Source: Mayfieldus sp963740555 (GTDB lineage Bacteria; Actinomycetota; Thermoleophilia; Solirubrobacterales; 70-9). From it: a stretch of DNA of 8,165 nucleotides. The DNA lies in the NCBI GenBank assembly GCA_963740555.1, contig CAVUES010000009.1:1-8165 (forward strand), read 5' to 3'. The notes under the pieces are model-generated. The model saw only the letters and a program-made list of their open reading frames with translations, ran no database searches and was not told the DNA's origin. Shown piece after piece: positions 1 through 5,922 of this stretch (positions are counted from its first letter, which is position 1; every line of letters starts with the position of its first letter). Both the position numbers and the translations under genes were made by a program.

Positions 1-638
1 TCGATCCGCCGTGCAGCGAGCAACTCGCTGACCGCCTCGCTCGCCGCCGGGCCGAAGATCGCCAGAGGGACCGACTCCGGGGTGATGATCGCGATGTTCA
101 CATCCAGGCCCCGCTCGAGGGCACGGCGCTGAGTCATCAGCGCCAGCTCATAGAGCGGCAGCGACCAGACGACGCCTGAGGGGACAATGAACGCCAAGCG
201 GTGATCCTTGCCCTCCGCTCGATCGAGGATCTCGTCGGCGCTGAAGGACTTGTCGCTGGCCGGGAAGGTGGTCGCTCCCTCGAGCGCCGGCTTGAACCGG
301 CCCCCGGTACAGACGACCAGGTAGTCGTATTCGAGCGTCGAGCCATCGTCGAGCTCGACGACGTGGTCCTCCGGCCGCACCGCGGTCACAGCGCCCAGCA
401 CGAACCGCGCTCCCTTTTCCTCGGCCAGCGGGGCGAGCTCGTGTCGCTCGGCGGGTCCGAGATCGAAGGGCTCTTCGACCAGGAGCGGCTTGTACAGAAA
501 GTCCGGCTTCGGCGCGACCAGCGTCAGCAAGACCCGGTCGCCCGCGAGGTCATCCAGCGCCAGCAGGGTCTCAAGCCCCGCGACGCCCCCGCCGACGACT
601 ATCACGCGGGCCCCGGTGTCGCCCTGGTCCTCGTTCAT
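1..638 (-). CDS. NAD(P)/FAD-dependent oxidoreductase, SQR/NDH-2-like (partial, C-terminus beyond window)
   Basis: The minus strand stays open from an ATG at 636-638 to the window edge, giving about 212 residues of the N-terminal part. Near the N-terminus, after RVIVV, lies the dinucleotide-binding motif GGGVAG (G16, G18, G21) that binds the FAD ADP moiety. FLYKPLLVEEPF (about 49-60) resembles the segment after the first Rossmann strand in sulfide:quinone reductases and type II NADH dehydrogenases. YDYLVVCTGG (about 107-116) is the usual FAD-domain ATG-like motif, with Cys-Thr-Gly-Gly instead of Ala-Thr-Gly. The second nucleotide-binding half begins near HRLAFIVPSG. The family moves electrons from NAD(P)H or sulfide to quinones or other acceptors; the substrate here cannot be told because the C-terminal half is missing. 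A GTG three codons upstream (645-647) is an alternative start. It is divergent from the phosphate permease, with 59 bp between the starts. Confidence 0.88.
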   Translation of the reverse strand, partial: MNEDQGDTGARVIVVGGGVAGLETLLALDDLAGDRVLLTLVAPKPDFLYKPLLVEEPFDLGPAERHELAPLAEEKGARFVLGAVTAVRPEDHVVELDDGSTLEYDYLVVCTGGRFKPALEGATTFPASDKSFSADEILDRAEGKDHRLAFIVPSGVVWSLPLYELALMTQRRALERGLDVNIAIITPESVPLAIFGPAASEAVSELLAARRI

Positions 639-685
639 CGCCGGCACCGACCTCGACTTCGCATGGGTCAACGCTATCGCCCGCA

Positions 686-691
686 TAGAGT
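686..691 (+). promoter_or_regulatory. Candidate -10 box (TAGAGT) for leaderless transcription of the phosphate permease
   Basis: TAGAGT fits the actinobacterial TAnnnT -10 pattern and ends exactly 6 nt before the ATG at 698. Transcription would then start at or next to the A of the start codon. The gene has no convincing Shine-Dalgarno. No good -35 hexamer is visible. The same geometry occurs before the response regulator at 6449. This is inference from spacing only. Confidence 0.35.
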
Positions 692-697
692 CGGCGG

Positions 698-1708
698 ATG
701 GACGCAGGGCTCACGATCGCGGTCCTCCTAGCCCTCGCCTTCGCGGCCACCAACGGCTTGCACGACGCCTCGAACGCCATCGCCACGCTGGTGGCGACGC
801 GCGCCGCGCGACCGTCGCAAGCCATCGTCCTGGCCACGGTCTTCAACCTGCTGGGCCCGCTGCTCCTCGGCGCAGCCGTCGCCGACACGATCGGGGGGAT
901 CGTGACGGTCTCACCTTCCGTGGCCATTGGGGTGATCGGATCCGGACTGGCCGCGGCGACGACCTGGAACCTCGCGACCTGGCGGCTGGGGCTGCCGTCG
1001 AGCTCGGGCCACGCGCTGGTCGGTGGTCTGGTCGGAGCCGCCGTCGTCGAAGGAGGCATCCACGCCGTCAACTGGGGCGGGATGGACGGGCTGCATCCGG
1101 TCGGGGTCTTCGGGACCCTGATCGCCCTCGCAGTTTCACCCGTGCTCGGCGGGCTGGGCGCGCTGCTGGCGATCCGGGCTCTCCGGCGAGCCGCCATGCG
1201 CGCCACCCAGCGCTGGCACGGCACCGTCCAGGGCGGGCAGTGGGTCACCGCCGCGGCGCTCTCCTTCAGCCATGGCGCCAACGACGCGCAGAAGTCGGTC
1301 GGCGTGATCGCTGCGCTCCTCCTCGCGGCCGGGCGTATCGACTCGCTCTCGGCGCCCACCTGGGTGATCGTCGCATGCTCCGCGGCGCTGACGGCGGGCA
1401 CAAGCCTGGGCGGGTGGCGCATCATTCGCACTGTGGGTCGCCGCATCTACCGTATTCACCCCCTCGAGGGGCTCTCGAGCCAGACCTCGTCGGCCGGCGT
1501 CATCATCGGCGCCTCGCTCCTCGGAGCGCCGGTGTCGACCAGTCAGGTGGTCGCATCGTCGGTGGTGGGAATCGGGGCGGGGCGCCGGCGCCTGCGCCAC
1601 GTCAACTGGGAGTTGGTTCGTCAGATCGGATTGGCCTGGCTCATCACCCTTCCCGCGTCCGCGGCACTCGCCGCCGGCTTCTTCGGCCTTCTGCAGTTGC
1701 TGACATGA
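698..1708 (+). CDS. pit: PiT-family inorganic phosphate transporter
   Basis: This 336-aa polytopic membrane protein carries both halves of the PiT signature. The first is NGLHDASNAIATLVATRA (19-36) and the second is SFSHGANDAQKS (189-200); the GxxDxxNA and GANDAQKS cores bind phosphate and the coupling cation. SSSGHALVGGLVG (101-113) and GAPVSTSQV (276-284) are the serine-rich re-entrant segments repeated in the two halves, as expected of the internally duplicated family. The protein is hydrophobic throughout, with a basic cytoplasmic loop near 160-175. The length matches short bacterial PiT permeases. Members import phosphate (or metal-phosphate) with protons or sodium at low affinity. The stop overlaps the start of the DUF47 gene (ATGA), so the two are probably translated together. 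No Shine-Dalgarno is obvious, but a TAnnnT box lies 6 nt upstream. Confidence 0.95.
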   Translation: MDAGLTIAVLLALAFAATNGLHDASNAIATLVATRAARPSQAIVLATVFNLLGPLLLGAAVADTIGGIVTVSPSVAIGVIGSGLAAATTWNLATWRLGLPSSSGHALVGGLVGAAVVEGGIHAVNWGGMDGLHPVGVFGTLIALAVSPVLGGLGALLAIRALRRAAMRATQRWHGTVQGGQWVTAAALSFSHGANDAQKSVGVIAALLLAAGRIDSLSAPTWVIVACSAALTAGTSLGGWRIIRTVGRRIYRIHPLEGLSSQTSSAGVIIGASLLGAPVSTSQVVASSVVGIGAGRRRLRHVNWELVRQIGLAWLITLPASAALAAGFFGLLQLLT

Positions 1709-2325
1709 CAGAACGACGAGACAGGCGCTGGTTCCTTCCCGAGACCCCTGACGTCATCGGGTTACTTCGCCGGCAGACGGCGGTGACCCTCGACGCCCTC
1801 GAGGCACTGTCGAGGTGGGCAGACGGTGACACTGCCGCCGCCCAGACCGTTCGCGATGCCGAGCCCCGCGGCGATGCGGCCAAGCGCGACCTCATGAACG
1901 CACTGCGCGAGGCCTTCATCCTGCAAATGGAGCCGGAGGATTTATTCACCCTCTCCCGTGGACTCGACTGGATTCTCGACCGCGGGCGCGACCTGATCGA
2001 GGAGGCGGAGGCAATGGGCTTCGTCCCCGACGAGGGAATCGCCACGATGACGAAACTGCTCGTGCAGGCCACACGGCAGATCGACGAGGCGATCGGCTAC
2101 CTCGGCTCGGACGACGACCGGGCTACCGCTGCCGCGGACGCCGCGATCAAGACGGCGCGCCAGCTGCAGCACGCTTACTACAGCGAGAGCGCCAGGTTGC
2201 TCGAGCTCAGGGACACCCGCGAGCGCATCTCGGGTCGCGAGCTCCACCGCCAATGCGAGCGAATCAGCGAGATCGTGATAGGCGTAGCCGAGCGCATCGT
2301 CTACGCAGTCGTCAAGGAGAGCTGA
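1705..2325 (+). CDS. DUF47 family PhoU-like protein (PiT accessory protein)
   Basis: This 206-aa soluble protein is predicted to be almost all helical, charged and without a signal peptide or membrane segment. The pattern is that of DUF47/PhoU-like helical bundles: FLPETPDVIGLLRRQT at the N-terminus (about 10-25), RDAEPRGDAAKRDLMNALREAF (about 50-71, the E(x)D(x)xKR(x)L-type segment), DLFTLSRGLDWILDRGRDLIEEA (about 78-100) and repeating heptad-like helices to the end. DUF47 proteins are encoded next to PiT permeases and are thought to regulate or assist phosphate transport. The ATG lies inside the permease stop (ATGA, 4-bp overlap) and has no Shine-Dalgarno of its own, which favours translational coupling. 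An open frame continues upstream to about 490, but it lies over the permease and is a shadow. The last 25 bases overlap the convergent apbE gene. Confidence 0.9.
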   Translation: MTERRDRRWFLPETPDVIGLLRRQTAVTLDALEALSRWADGDTAAAQTVRDAEPRGDAAKRDLMNALREAFILQMEPEDLFTLSRGLDWILDRGRDLIEEAEAMGFVPDEGIATMTKLLVQATRQIDEAIGYLGSDDDRATAAADAAIKTARQLQHAYYSESARLLELRDTRERISGRELHRQCERISEIVIGVAERIVYAVVKES

Positions 2326-3263
2326 AGCAGTTTGGCCTGAACCCGACCTACCAGCGCGACCGATCCGTCGTCGTGAACAAGCATGCCGCCATGCTCCGCT
2401 ATGACCTCGCGGCCTCCGTCCGGGCCTTGGAGTAAAGCCGCCTTCGACAGCGTCTCCGCCTCCAGCGCGCTGCGCCCCATGGCGGTGACGCCGACAAGTC
2501 CGGTCCAGGCCGGCCGGCCGCTGGTCGGGTCGAGCAGGTGATGGGCGAAGCTGCCGTCCTCCCGGCGCCAGATGCGAACGTCGAGCCCCGAGCTGGCGAT
2601 GCCGCCGCCGGGGACGTAGAAGATCGCGGCTGGCTCGTTCGCGATCGGGTGGCGCGCGTGAACCGCAAAAGGGTCGAGGTGGGCCGCAAACCCGCCCACG
2701 CGCACGTCACCGCCACAGTCAACAACGAAACGCGAGTAGCCGCGCAGCTGCTCGGCGACCATGTCCGCCGCAAGTCCCTTGCCGCTCCCGCCGGTATCGA
2801 AGAGCACGCCCGGCGGGCGGCAAATCGAGCTTTCGCCGACCGCGAAGGAGCGCCACTCGGCCTGCGGACGAGGCCTCGCCGGCAGCCTTTCGGGGGCCGA
2901 GGCGAGAGCCTCGCGCAGGGACTCGGGGGCCATACCGGCACGGGACTGGCCGTACCCGGCGGCGACGATCGCGCCTCCGAGAGTCGGGTCGACCAGGCCA
3001 CCCGTGCGCTTCGCGGCCCAGATGCCGGCGCTGACCGCGCAGCGAAGGAGTGGCGAGGCGGGGACCTCCTCGCGGGGATCCGCGTTCAGCGCCGACAGCT
3101 CGCTGTCCACACGAAAGCGCGAGAGTGTGGCGTCGAACCGCTGGATGAAGCGGCGTCCGCGCTCCGCCGCCTCGTGCGCGGGCGGCGATCCGGGCAGGGG
3201 ATCGCCGATCAGGAGGCGCACCTCGCAGCCCATCGCCTCGAAGGTGAGGTCGTGGTAGCTCAC
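2301..3263 (-). CDS. apbE: FAD:protein FMN transferase, ApbE family
   Basis: This 320-aa protein has the ApbE motifs in order: DATLSRFRVDSELSALN (44-60), GGLVDPTLGGAIVAAGYG (88-105), DTGGSGKGLAADMVAEQL (156-173), VDCGGDVRVGG (181-191), HHLLDPTSGRPA (241-252) and SALEAETLSKAALL (265-278), the last forming the metal/FAD-pyrophosphate site. The enzyme splits FAD and attaches FMN through a phosphoester to Ser/Thr of a target protein, typically at a D-x-x-[ST]-G-A-[ST] site. The start is GTG (3261-3263), 13 bp after the ferredoxin stop, so it is the last gene of the operon. There is no visible signal peptide, lipobox or Tat motif, so the enzyme looks cytoplasmic, although many relatives are exported lipoproteins. 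The 3' end runs 25 bp into the convergent DUF47 gene. The target is not obvious; the small tail-bearing proteins upstream in the operon are candidates. Confidence 0.93.
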   Translation of the reverse strand: MSYHDLTFEAMGCEVRLLIGDPLPGSPPAHEAAERGRRFIQRFDATLSRFRVDSELSALNADPREEVPASPLLRCAVSAGIWAAKRTGGLVDPTLGGAIVAAGYGQSRAGMAPESLREALASAPERLPARPRPQAEWRSFAVGESSICRPPGVLFDTGGSGKGLAADMVAEQLRGYSRFVVDCGGDVRVGGFAAHLDPFAVHARHPIANEPAAIFYVPGGGIASSGLDVRIWRREDGSFAHHLLDPTSGRPAWTGLVGVTAMGRSALEAETLSKAALLQGPDGGREVIAEHGGMLVHDDGSVALVGRVQAKLLQLSLTTA

Positions 3264-3276
3264 GATCTCGACCGGG

Positions 3277-3483
3277 TCACGGGTAGACCGTCTCGCCGGT
3301 CTCCGAGTCGATCACCTCGATCGCCAGGGCGGGACACGCCTCGGCGGCCTTGAGGATCTTCTTGTCGGGACCGCTGCCGATCACCTCGGCGACGTCGCCG
3401 AGCGCGAAGACCTCGGGCGCGATGTCGACGCAGTCGCCATGCGCGCTGCAGGCGCTCTTGTCGATCTTTGCGATGTAGCTCAT
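3277..3483 (-). CDS. Single-cluster ferredoxin ([3Fe-4S]/[4Fe-4S]) with CxxHxxC...CP motif
   Basis: This 68-aa acidic protein has Cys at 12, 18 and 50, with C50 followed by Pro. The middle position of the usual CxxCxxC is His15 (CSAHGDC). This C-x-x-X-x-x-C-(x)n-C-P pattern is that of small actinobacterial ferredoxins, many of which serve cytochrome P450s. Three Cys usually hold a [3Fe-4S] cluster; a His at the fourth position could leave it [3Fe-4S] or ligate a fourth iron. The start is the ATG at 3481-3483. It is preceded at 5 nt by a strong AAGGAG that lies inside the end of the reductase gene, only 2 bp upstream. The natural electron donor is therefore the adjacent NADH-type reductase. 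No P450 is present, so the acceptor may be the membrane haem protein, a flavinylated partner, or an enzyme encoded elsewhere. The longer frame upstream of 3483 lies over the reductase and is a shadow. Confidence 0.92.
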   Translation of the reverse strand: MSYIAKIDKSACSAHGDCVDIAPEVFALGDVAEVIGSGPDKKILKAAEACPALAIEVIDSETGETVYP

Positions 3484-3485
3484 CG

Positions 3486-4673
3486 TCACTCCTTCTCTGT
3501 TTGCTTTGCGTAAGAGCGTTCGATCTGCTTGCGAAGGCGGGCGAAAACCCGCGGGTTGCCTACGGTCAGGGCTCCGACGGGATCCCCGCCGTGCAAATAG
3601 ACGACCGCGAAGTCCCGAGCGCCGATCTCCCCCTCCACTCGGACCTCGTCGGCGAGGTCCGTATGCCCCGCGTACTGGATCCGGAGGCCGTACTGGTCGC
3701 TCCAGAAGCTGGGAACGGGAAGTTGGTCCGGCTCGTAGCCGAGCATCGCCTTTGCCGCGGCAGTCCCCTGTCGGGCTGCCGCGTCCCAATGCTCGGTGCG
3801 GCGATGCTCCCCTAGACGGGGGTCGAAGCTGGTGGCGACGTCGCCGGCCGCGAAGACGTCCGGGAGCGCCGTCCGTCCAGCGTGGTCAGTGAGCACTCCG
3901 TCAGTCTCGAGGCCGCTGCCCCGGAGCCACTCGGCGGCAGGTGAGACCCCTACGCCAACAACAACGGCGTCGCATTCGAGCCTCTCACCGCCGGTCAAGA
4001 TCAGCTCCTCCACAGCTCCATTGCCGCGGGCCCCCTCGAGCATGGTTGAGAGGCGAACCTCCACCCCCTCCTCGTCATGCATCCTCATCAGCCGGCGACC
4101 CACGTCTTCGCCGAGCACCCCGGCCAGCGGGGCAAGGAGAGCCTCGACGATCGTCACCTCGGCGCCCGCTTGGCGAGCGGTCGCCGCGACCTCCTGGCCG
4201 ATGAAGCCGGCGCCGACGATCACCAGGCGCGCACCGCGGGAGACCTCGTCGCGGAGGCGTCGTGCGTCCTCGATCGTGCGCAGCTTGTGGACGTTCGAGT
4301 AGCCCTGAAGGGCAGGAAGTCGCCGAGCTGCGCTGCCGGTCGCGATCAACAGCCTCTCGTAGCGAAGAGTCGTGCTGTCGCCCAGCTCGACAGTGTGCTT
4401 CTTCGCCTCCAGCTTCGTCGCGCGCCTGTCGAGGATCAGCTCGACGGATTGGTCCTCGTACCAATCCCGATCGCGGAAGGCCACGTCCCGGTCGCGAAGG
4501 TCGCCGGCGAGCAGGCCCTTGGAGAGTGGCGGGCGGTCATACGGGAGCTCCGGCTCTCCGCAGACGATCCGGATACGGCCGTCATAGCCGCGGGACCGGA
4601 GCGTCTCGACGCAGCGCTGAGAGGCGAGGCCGCCGCCGATAATCAGGATGCCCGGCTCATCCGTCGGCTTCAT
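3486..4673 (-). CDS. FAD-dependent NADH:ferredoxin/rubredoxin reductase (with reductase C-terminal domain)
   Basis: This 395-aa flavoprotein is of the ferredoxin/putidaredoxin-reductase type. ILIIGGGLASQRC (9-21) is the FAD Rossmann motif. LPYDRPPLSKGLL (43-55) is a family hallmark. LLIATGSAARRLP (108-120) follows. VIVGAGFIGQEVA (151-163) is the NAD-binding motif; its second strand ends in an acidic residue (E177 in VTIVEALL), which favours NADH over NADPH. VFAAGDVA (273-280) is the second FAD motif. FWSDQYGLRIQYAG (about 323-336) opens the C-terminal reductase domain, which contacts the redox partner. The ATG at 4671-4673 overlaps the preceding stop as TGATG, so translation is probably coupled. 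The ferredoxin gene follows 2 bp later and is the likely partner. It is expected to be cytosolic, feeding NADH electrons into the ferredoxin. Confidence 0.94.
   Translation of the reverse strand: MKPTDEPGILIIGGGLASQRCVETLRSRGYDGRIRIVCGEPELPYDRPPLSKGLLAGDLRDRDVAFRDRDWYEDQSVELILDRRATKLEAKKHTVELGDSTTLRYERLLIATGSAARRLPALQGYSNVHKLRTIEDARRLRDEVSRGARLVIVGAGFIGQEVAATARQAGAEVTIVEALLAPLAGVLGEDVGRRLMRMHDEEGVEVRLSTMLEGARGNGAVEELILTGGERLECDAVVVGVGVSPAAEWLRGSGLETDGVLTDHAGRTALPDVFAAGDVATSFDPRLGEHRRTEHWDAAARQGTAAAKAMLGYEPDQLPVPSFWSDQYGLRIQYAGHTDLADEVRVEGEIGARDFAVVYLHGGDPVGALTVGNPRVFARLRKQIERSYAKQTEKE
3489..3494 (-). promoter_or_regulatory. Shine-Dalgarno (AAGGAG) for the ferredoxin, inside the reductase 3' end
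   Basis: AAGGAG sits 5 nt before the ferredoxin ATG and within the last codons of the reductase. This fixes the ferredoxin start at 3483 over the longer upstream frame. It is part of a 14-base stretch (3486-3499) that recurs exactly at 5891-5904, before the 91-aa gene. Confidence 0.75.
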
Positions 4674-5299
4674 CACGCCTCCTCCGCCATCGCGGCGAGC
4701 GCCGGTCGCCGGGAAGTCCCGGGCCTCGCGGGCCGCGTCCGCTTCACCCTCGCCCGGCCCTTGCGAATGCCCTGCACCACGCGCGCGACGAAAAGGACAG
4801 CCACGAGCGCGGCGCTGGACGCAACCGGCCAGAAGAGCCAGGGGCTGCTCGCATCGGTACCGGCGCCGAGCGTGTGGGCGACGCCGAGTAGGTAGACGAC
4901 GATCGTCGCCTTGTGCGCCTGCCGCCAGAGGCGAGGGCCGATCCGCCTGCGCACGTAGAAGCTCAGTCCGAGCAGCGCCGCGAGCCAGCCGGCGATGATG
5001 CCGAAGCCGGTCCACAGCGGCCGGTAGGCCATCAGGAACGGAACCGCGATGCCGGCGGGCCCAGGGTTGAGCCAGGCATCGCCGAGCAGGGTGAGGCCGT
5101 GTACAGCGATCGCCACGAGCCCCGTTACGGCCGTTTGCTCGTGAATCGCGCTGAGTACGCGGCCGGCACCGGGCTTCTTCGAGAGCTTGCCGGCCATCGT
5201 CAGCCCCAGGAGCACCGAGACGGTAACCAGGGCAAGGGCGACGAGGCCAGACGCACGGCTGGCGAGCCACCAGGCATGTCCAGCGAGGCCCTGGGTCAT
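4673..5299 (-). CDS. Ferric reductase-like transmembrane haem protein
   Basis: This 208-aa integral membrane protein has about five helices (roughly 10-36, 48-73, 95-116, 128-146, 153-175) and a very basic C-terminal tail (about 178-199), presumably cytoplasmic. Helix 2 has H53 and H67, and helix 4 has H129 and H142. Pairs of His 13-14 residues apart on two helices are how ferric-reductase/NOX/MsrQ-type domains hold two stacked b haems across the membrane. No flavin or NAD domain is fused, so electrons must come from separate proteins, plausibly the reductase and ferredoxin encoded next. Members pass electrons to the outside: metal ions, oxygen, methionine sulfoxide reductase partners or flavinylated proteins. 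The ATG at 5297-5299 overlaps the upstream stop as ATGA, and its own stop overlaps the reductase start as TGATG. It is thus locked into the operon at both ends. The final acceptor is not determined. Confidence 0.85.
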   Translation of the reverse strand: MTQGLAGHAWWLASRASGLVALALVTVSVLLGLTMAGKLSKKPGAGRVLSAIHEQTAVTGLVAIAVHGLTLLGDAWLNPGPAGIAVPFLMAYRPLWTGFGIIAGWLAALLGLSFYVRRRIGPRLWRQAHKATIVVYLLGVAHTLGAGTDASSPWLFWPVASSAALVAVLFVARVVQGIRKGRARVKRTRPARPGTSRRPALAAMAEEA

Positions 5300-5616
5300 G
5301 AGGTCGAGGTGGTCACCGGGGCGGGTGCGGGCGTCACGGTCGCGGCGCCGGCGGAGGTCGTGCTGCTGGTGCCGGCCGAGCTCGGCGCGATCACCCTCGT
5401 GATCACGAGTCGCTTCTTCACCGGCCGAGCGGCCTGGCTGACCGCGGCGGTCGTGCTCCCGATCGCTGGATCGCGACCCGAGCTCAGCTGAAACGCGAGG
5501 AACTCGAATGCGACGGCGAAGACGGCCACCGCCGCGATCACCGTGGGCAGCGCCTTGGGCCGCCGCCGGGGCCCCGGGCGCCGCTCCGGCTCGGGTTGAT
5601 CCTGATGATCAGTCAT
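5296..5616 (-). CDS. Small single-TM protein with Thr/Ser/Ala/Pro-rich tail, unknown function
   Basis: This 106-aa protein is not recognised as any known family. A Gln/Glu/Arg/Pro-rich N-terminus of about 22 residues (including RRPGPRRRPK) is followed by one hydrophobic segment (about 23-45, TVIAAVAVFAVAFEFLAFQL). After that comes a roughly 60-residue tail ending in Thr/Ser/Ala/Pro repeats. The positive-inside rule places the N-terminus in the cytoplasm and the tail outside. KKRLVITRVI (67-76) is the only part of the tail that looks strand-forming; a loosely similar stretch, QVIRRTVHVK, occurs in the 128-aa protein. The start is the ATG at 5614-5616 with GGAGGA (5624-5629) 7 nt upstream. The ATG overlaps the preceding gene by 8 bp (ATGACTGA), and the stop overlaps the haem-protein start (ATGA). 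The context suggests a membrane-anchored partner of the haem protein. Confidence 0.78.
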   Translation of the reverse strand: MTDHQDQPEPERRPGPRRRPKALPTVIAAVAVFAVAFEFLAFQLSSGRDPAIGSTTAAVSQAARPVKKRLVITRVIAPSSAGTSSTTSAGAATVTPAPAPVTTSTS

Positions 5617-5884
5617 TGGCGGGTCCTCCGTTCGCCGCAGCCTTCGGGTTCGCTGCGATCGGAAGCGCCACGGGCGTCCCGGGCGTCGGCGTTGCGGCGC
5701 TGGCACTCGCTGCCCCGCTTGCGCCCGTGGTTATGGGCTGCGTCGAATGCGCGTTCCCTGGCGAGGAGACGAGTGGGGCCGGGGCCTGATTCGCCCCGGG
5801 GTTGGAGGCCATGGCGAAGCCGCCCAGGCCCCCAAGGCCGATGCAGACTGCTGCTGCCGCGATCTTGATCCGTATGTCGCCCAT
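5609..5884 (-). CDS. Small secreted/anchored Ala/Ser/Pro-rich protein, paralog of the upstream 128-aa protein
   Basis: This 91-aa protein has no recognised domain. Residues 1-28 (MGDIRIKIAA start, hydrophobic AAVCIGLGGLGGFAMAS) form a signal peptide or signal anchor. They match the first 28 residues of the upstream gene's product at 20 positions, so the two are tandem paralogs. After that comes a low-complexity Ala/Ser/Pro/Thr tail containing PITTGASGA (50-58). This includes T53-G-A-S56, which fits [ST]GA[ST], the core of ApbE flavinylation sites, though the usual upstream Asp is missing. A similar P-[VI]-[ST]-T-G-x-S-G occurs twice in the paralog. The ATG (5882-5884) has AAGGAG 9 nt upstream (5894-5899), a good spacing. 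The stop lies inside the next gene. A role as an extracytoplasmic accessory or flavin acceptor is inference only. Confidence 0.78.
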   Translation of the reverse strand: MGDIRIKIAAAAVCIGLGGLGGFAMASNPGANQAPAPLVSSPGNAHSTQPITTGASGAASASAATPTPGTPVALPIAANPKAAANGGPAND

Positions 5885-5893
5885 CTCGATTCA

Positions 5894-5899
5894 CTCCTT
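5894..5899 (-). promoter_or_regulatory. Shine-Dalgarno (AAGGAG) for the 91-aa paralog
   Basis: AAGGAG lies 9 nt before the ATG in the 38-bp gap between the two paralogous genes. The surrounding 14 bases are identical to those around the ferredoxin Shine-Dalgarno. Confidence 0.7.
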
Positions 5900-5922
5900 C
5901 TCTGGTCTGAATTGCCAGACGG

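Noticed and set aside
571..1446. 291-aa minus-strand open frame opposite the permease
   Set aside because: Ser/Ala/Arg/Pro-rich composition without motifs, typical of high-GC antisense frames; the plus strand has definite PiT signatures.
490..1704. Long upstream extension of the DUF47 frame (would give a 611-aa protein)
   Set aside because: It lies over the clearly real phosphate permease in another frame and has Arg/Gly/Pro-rich shadow composition. The ATG at 1705 gives a normal DUF47 length and ATGA coupling.
3484..3789. N-terminal extension of the ferredoxin frame
   Set aside because: It overlaps the reductase coding region and is Arg/Gly/Pro-rich. A strong Shine-Dalgarno sits just before the ATG at 3483.
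4077..4895. 272-aa plus-strand frame opposite the reductase and haem protein
   Set aside because: No recognisable domain; mirror of codons of well-supported minus-strand genes.
4674..5270. N-terminal extension of the reductase frame (594 aa)
   Set aside because: It overlaps the haem protein in another frame. The FAD motif begins right after the ATG at 4673, as in the family.
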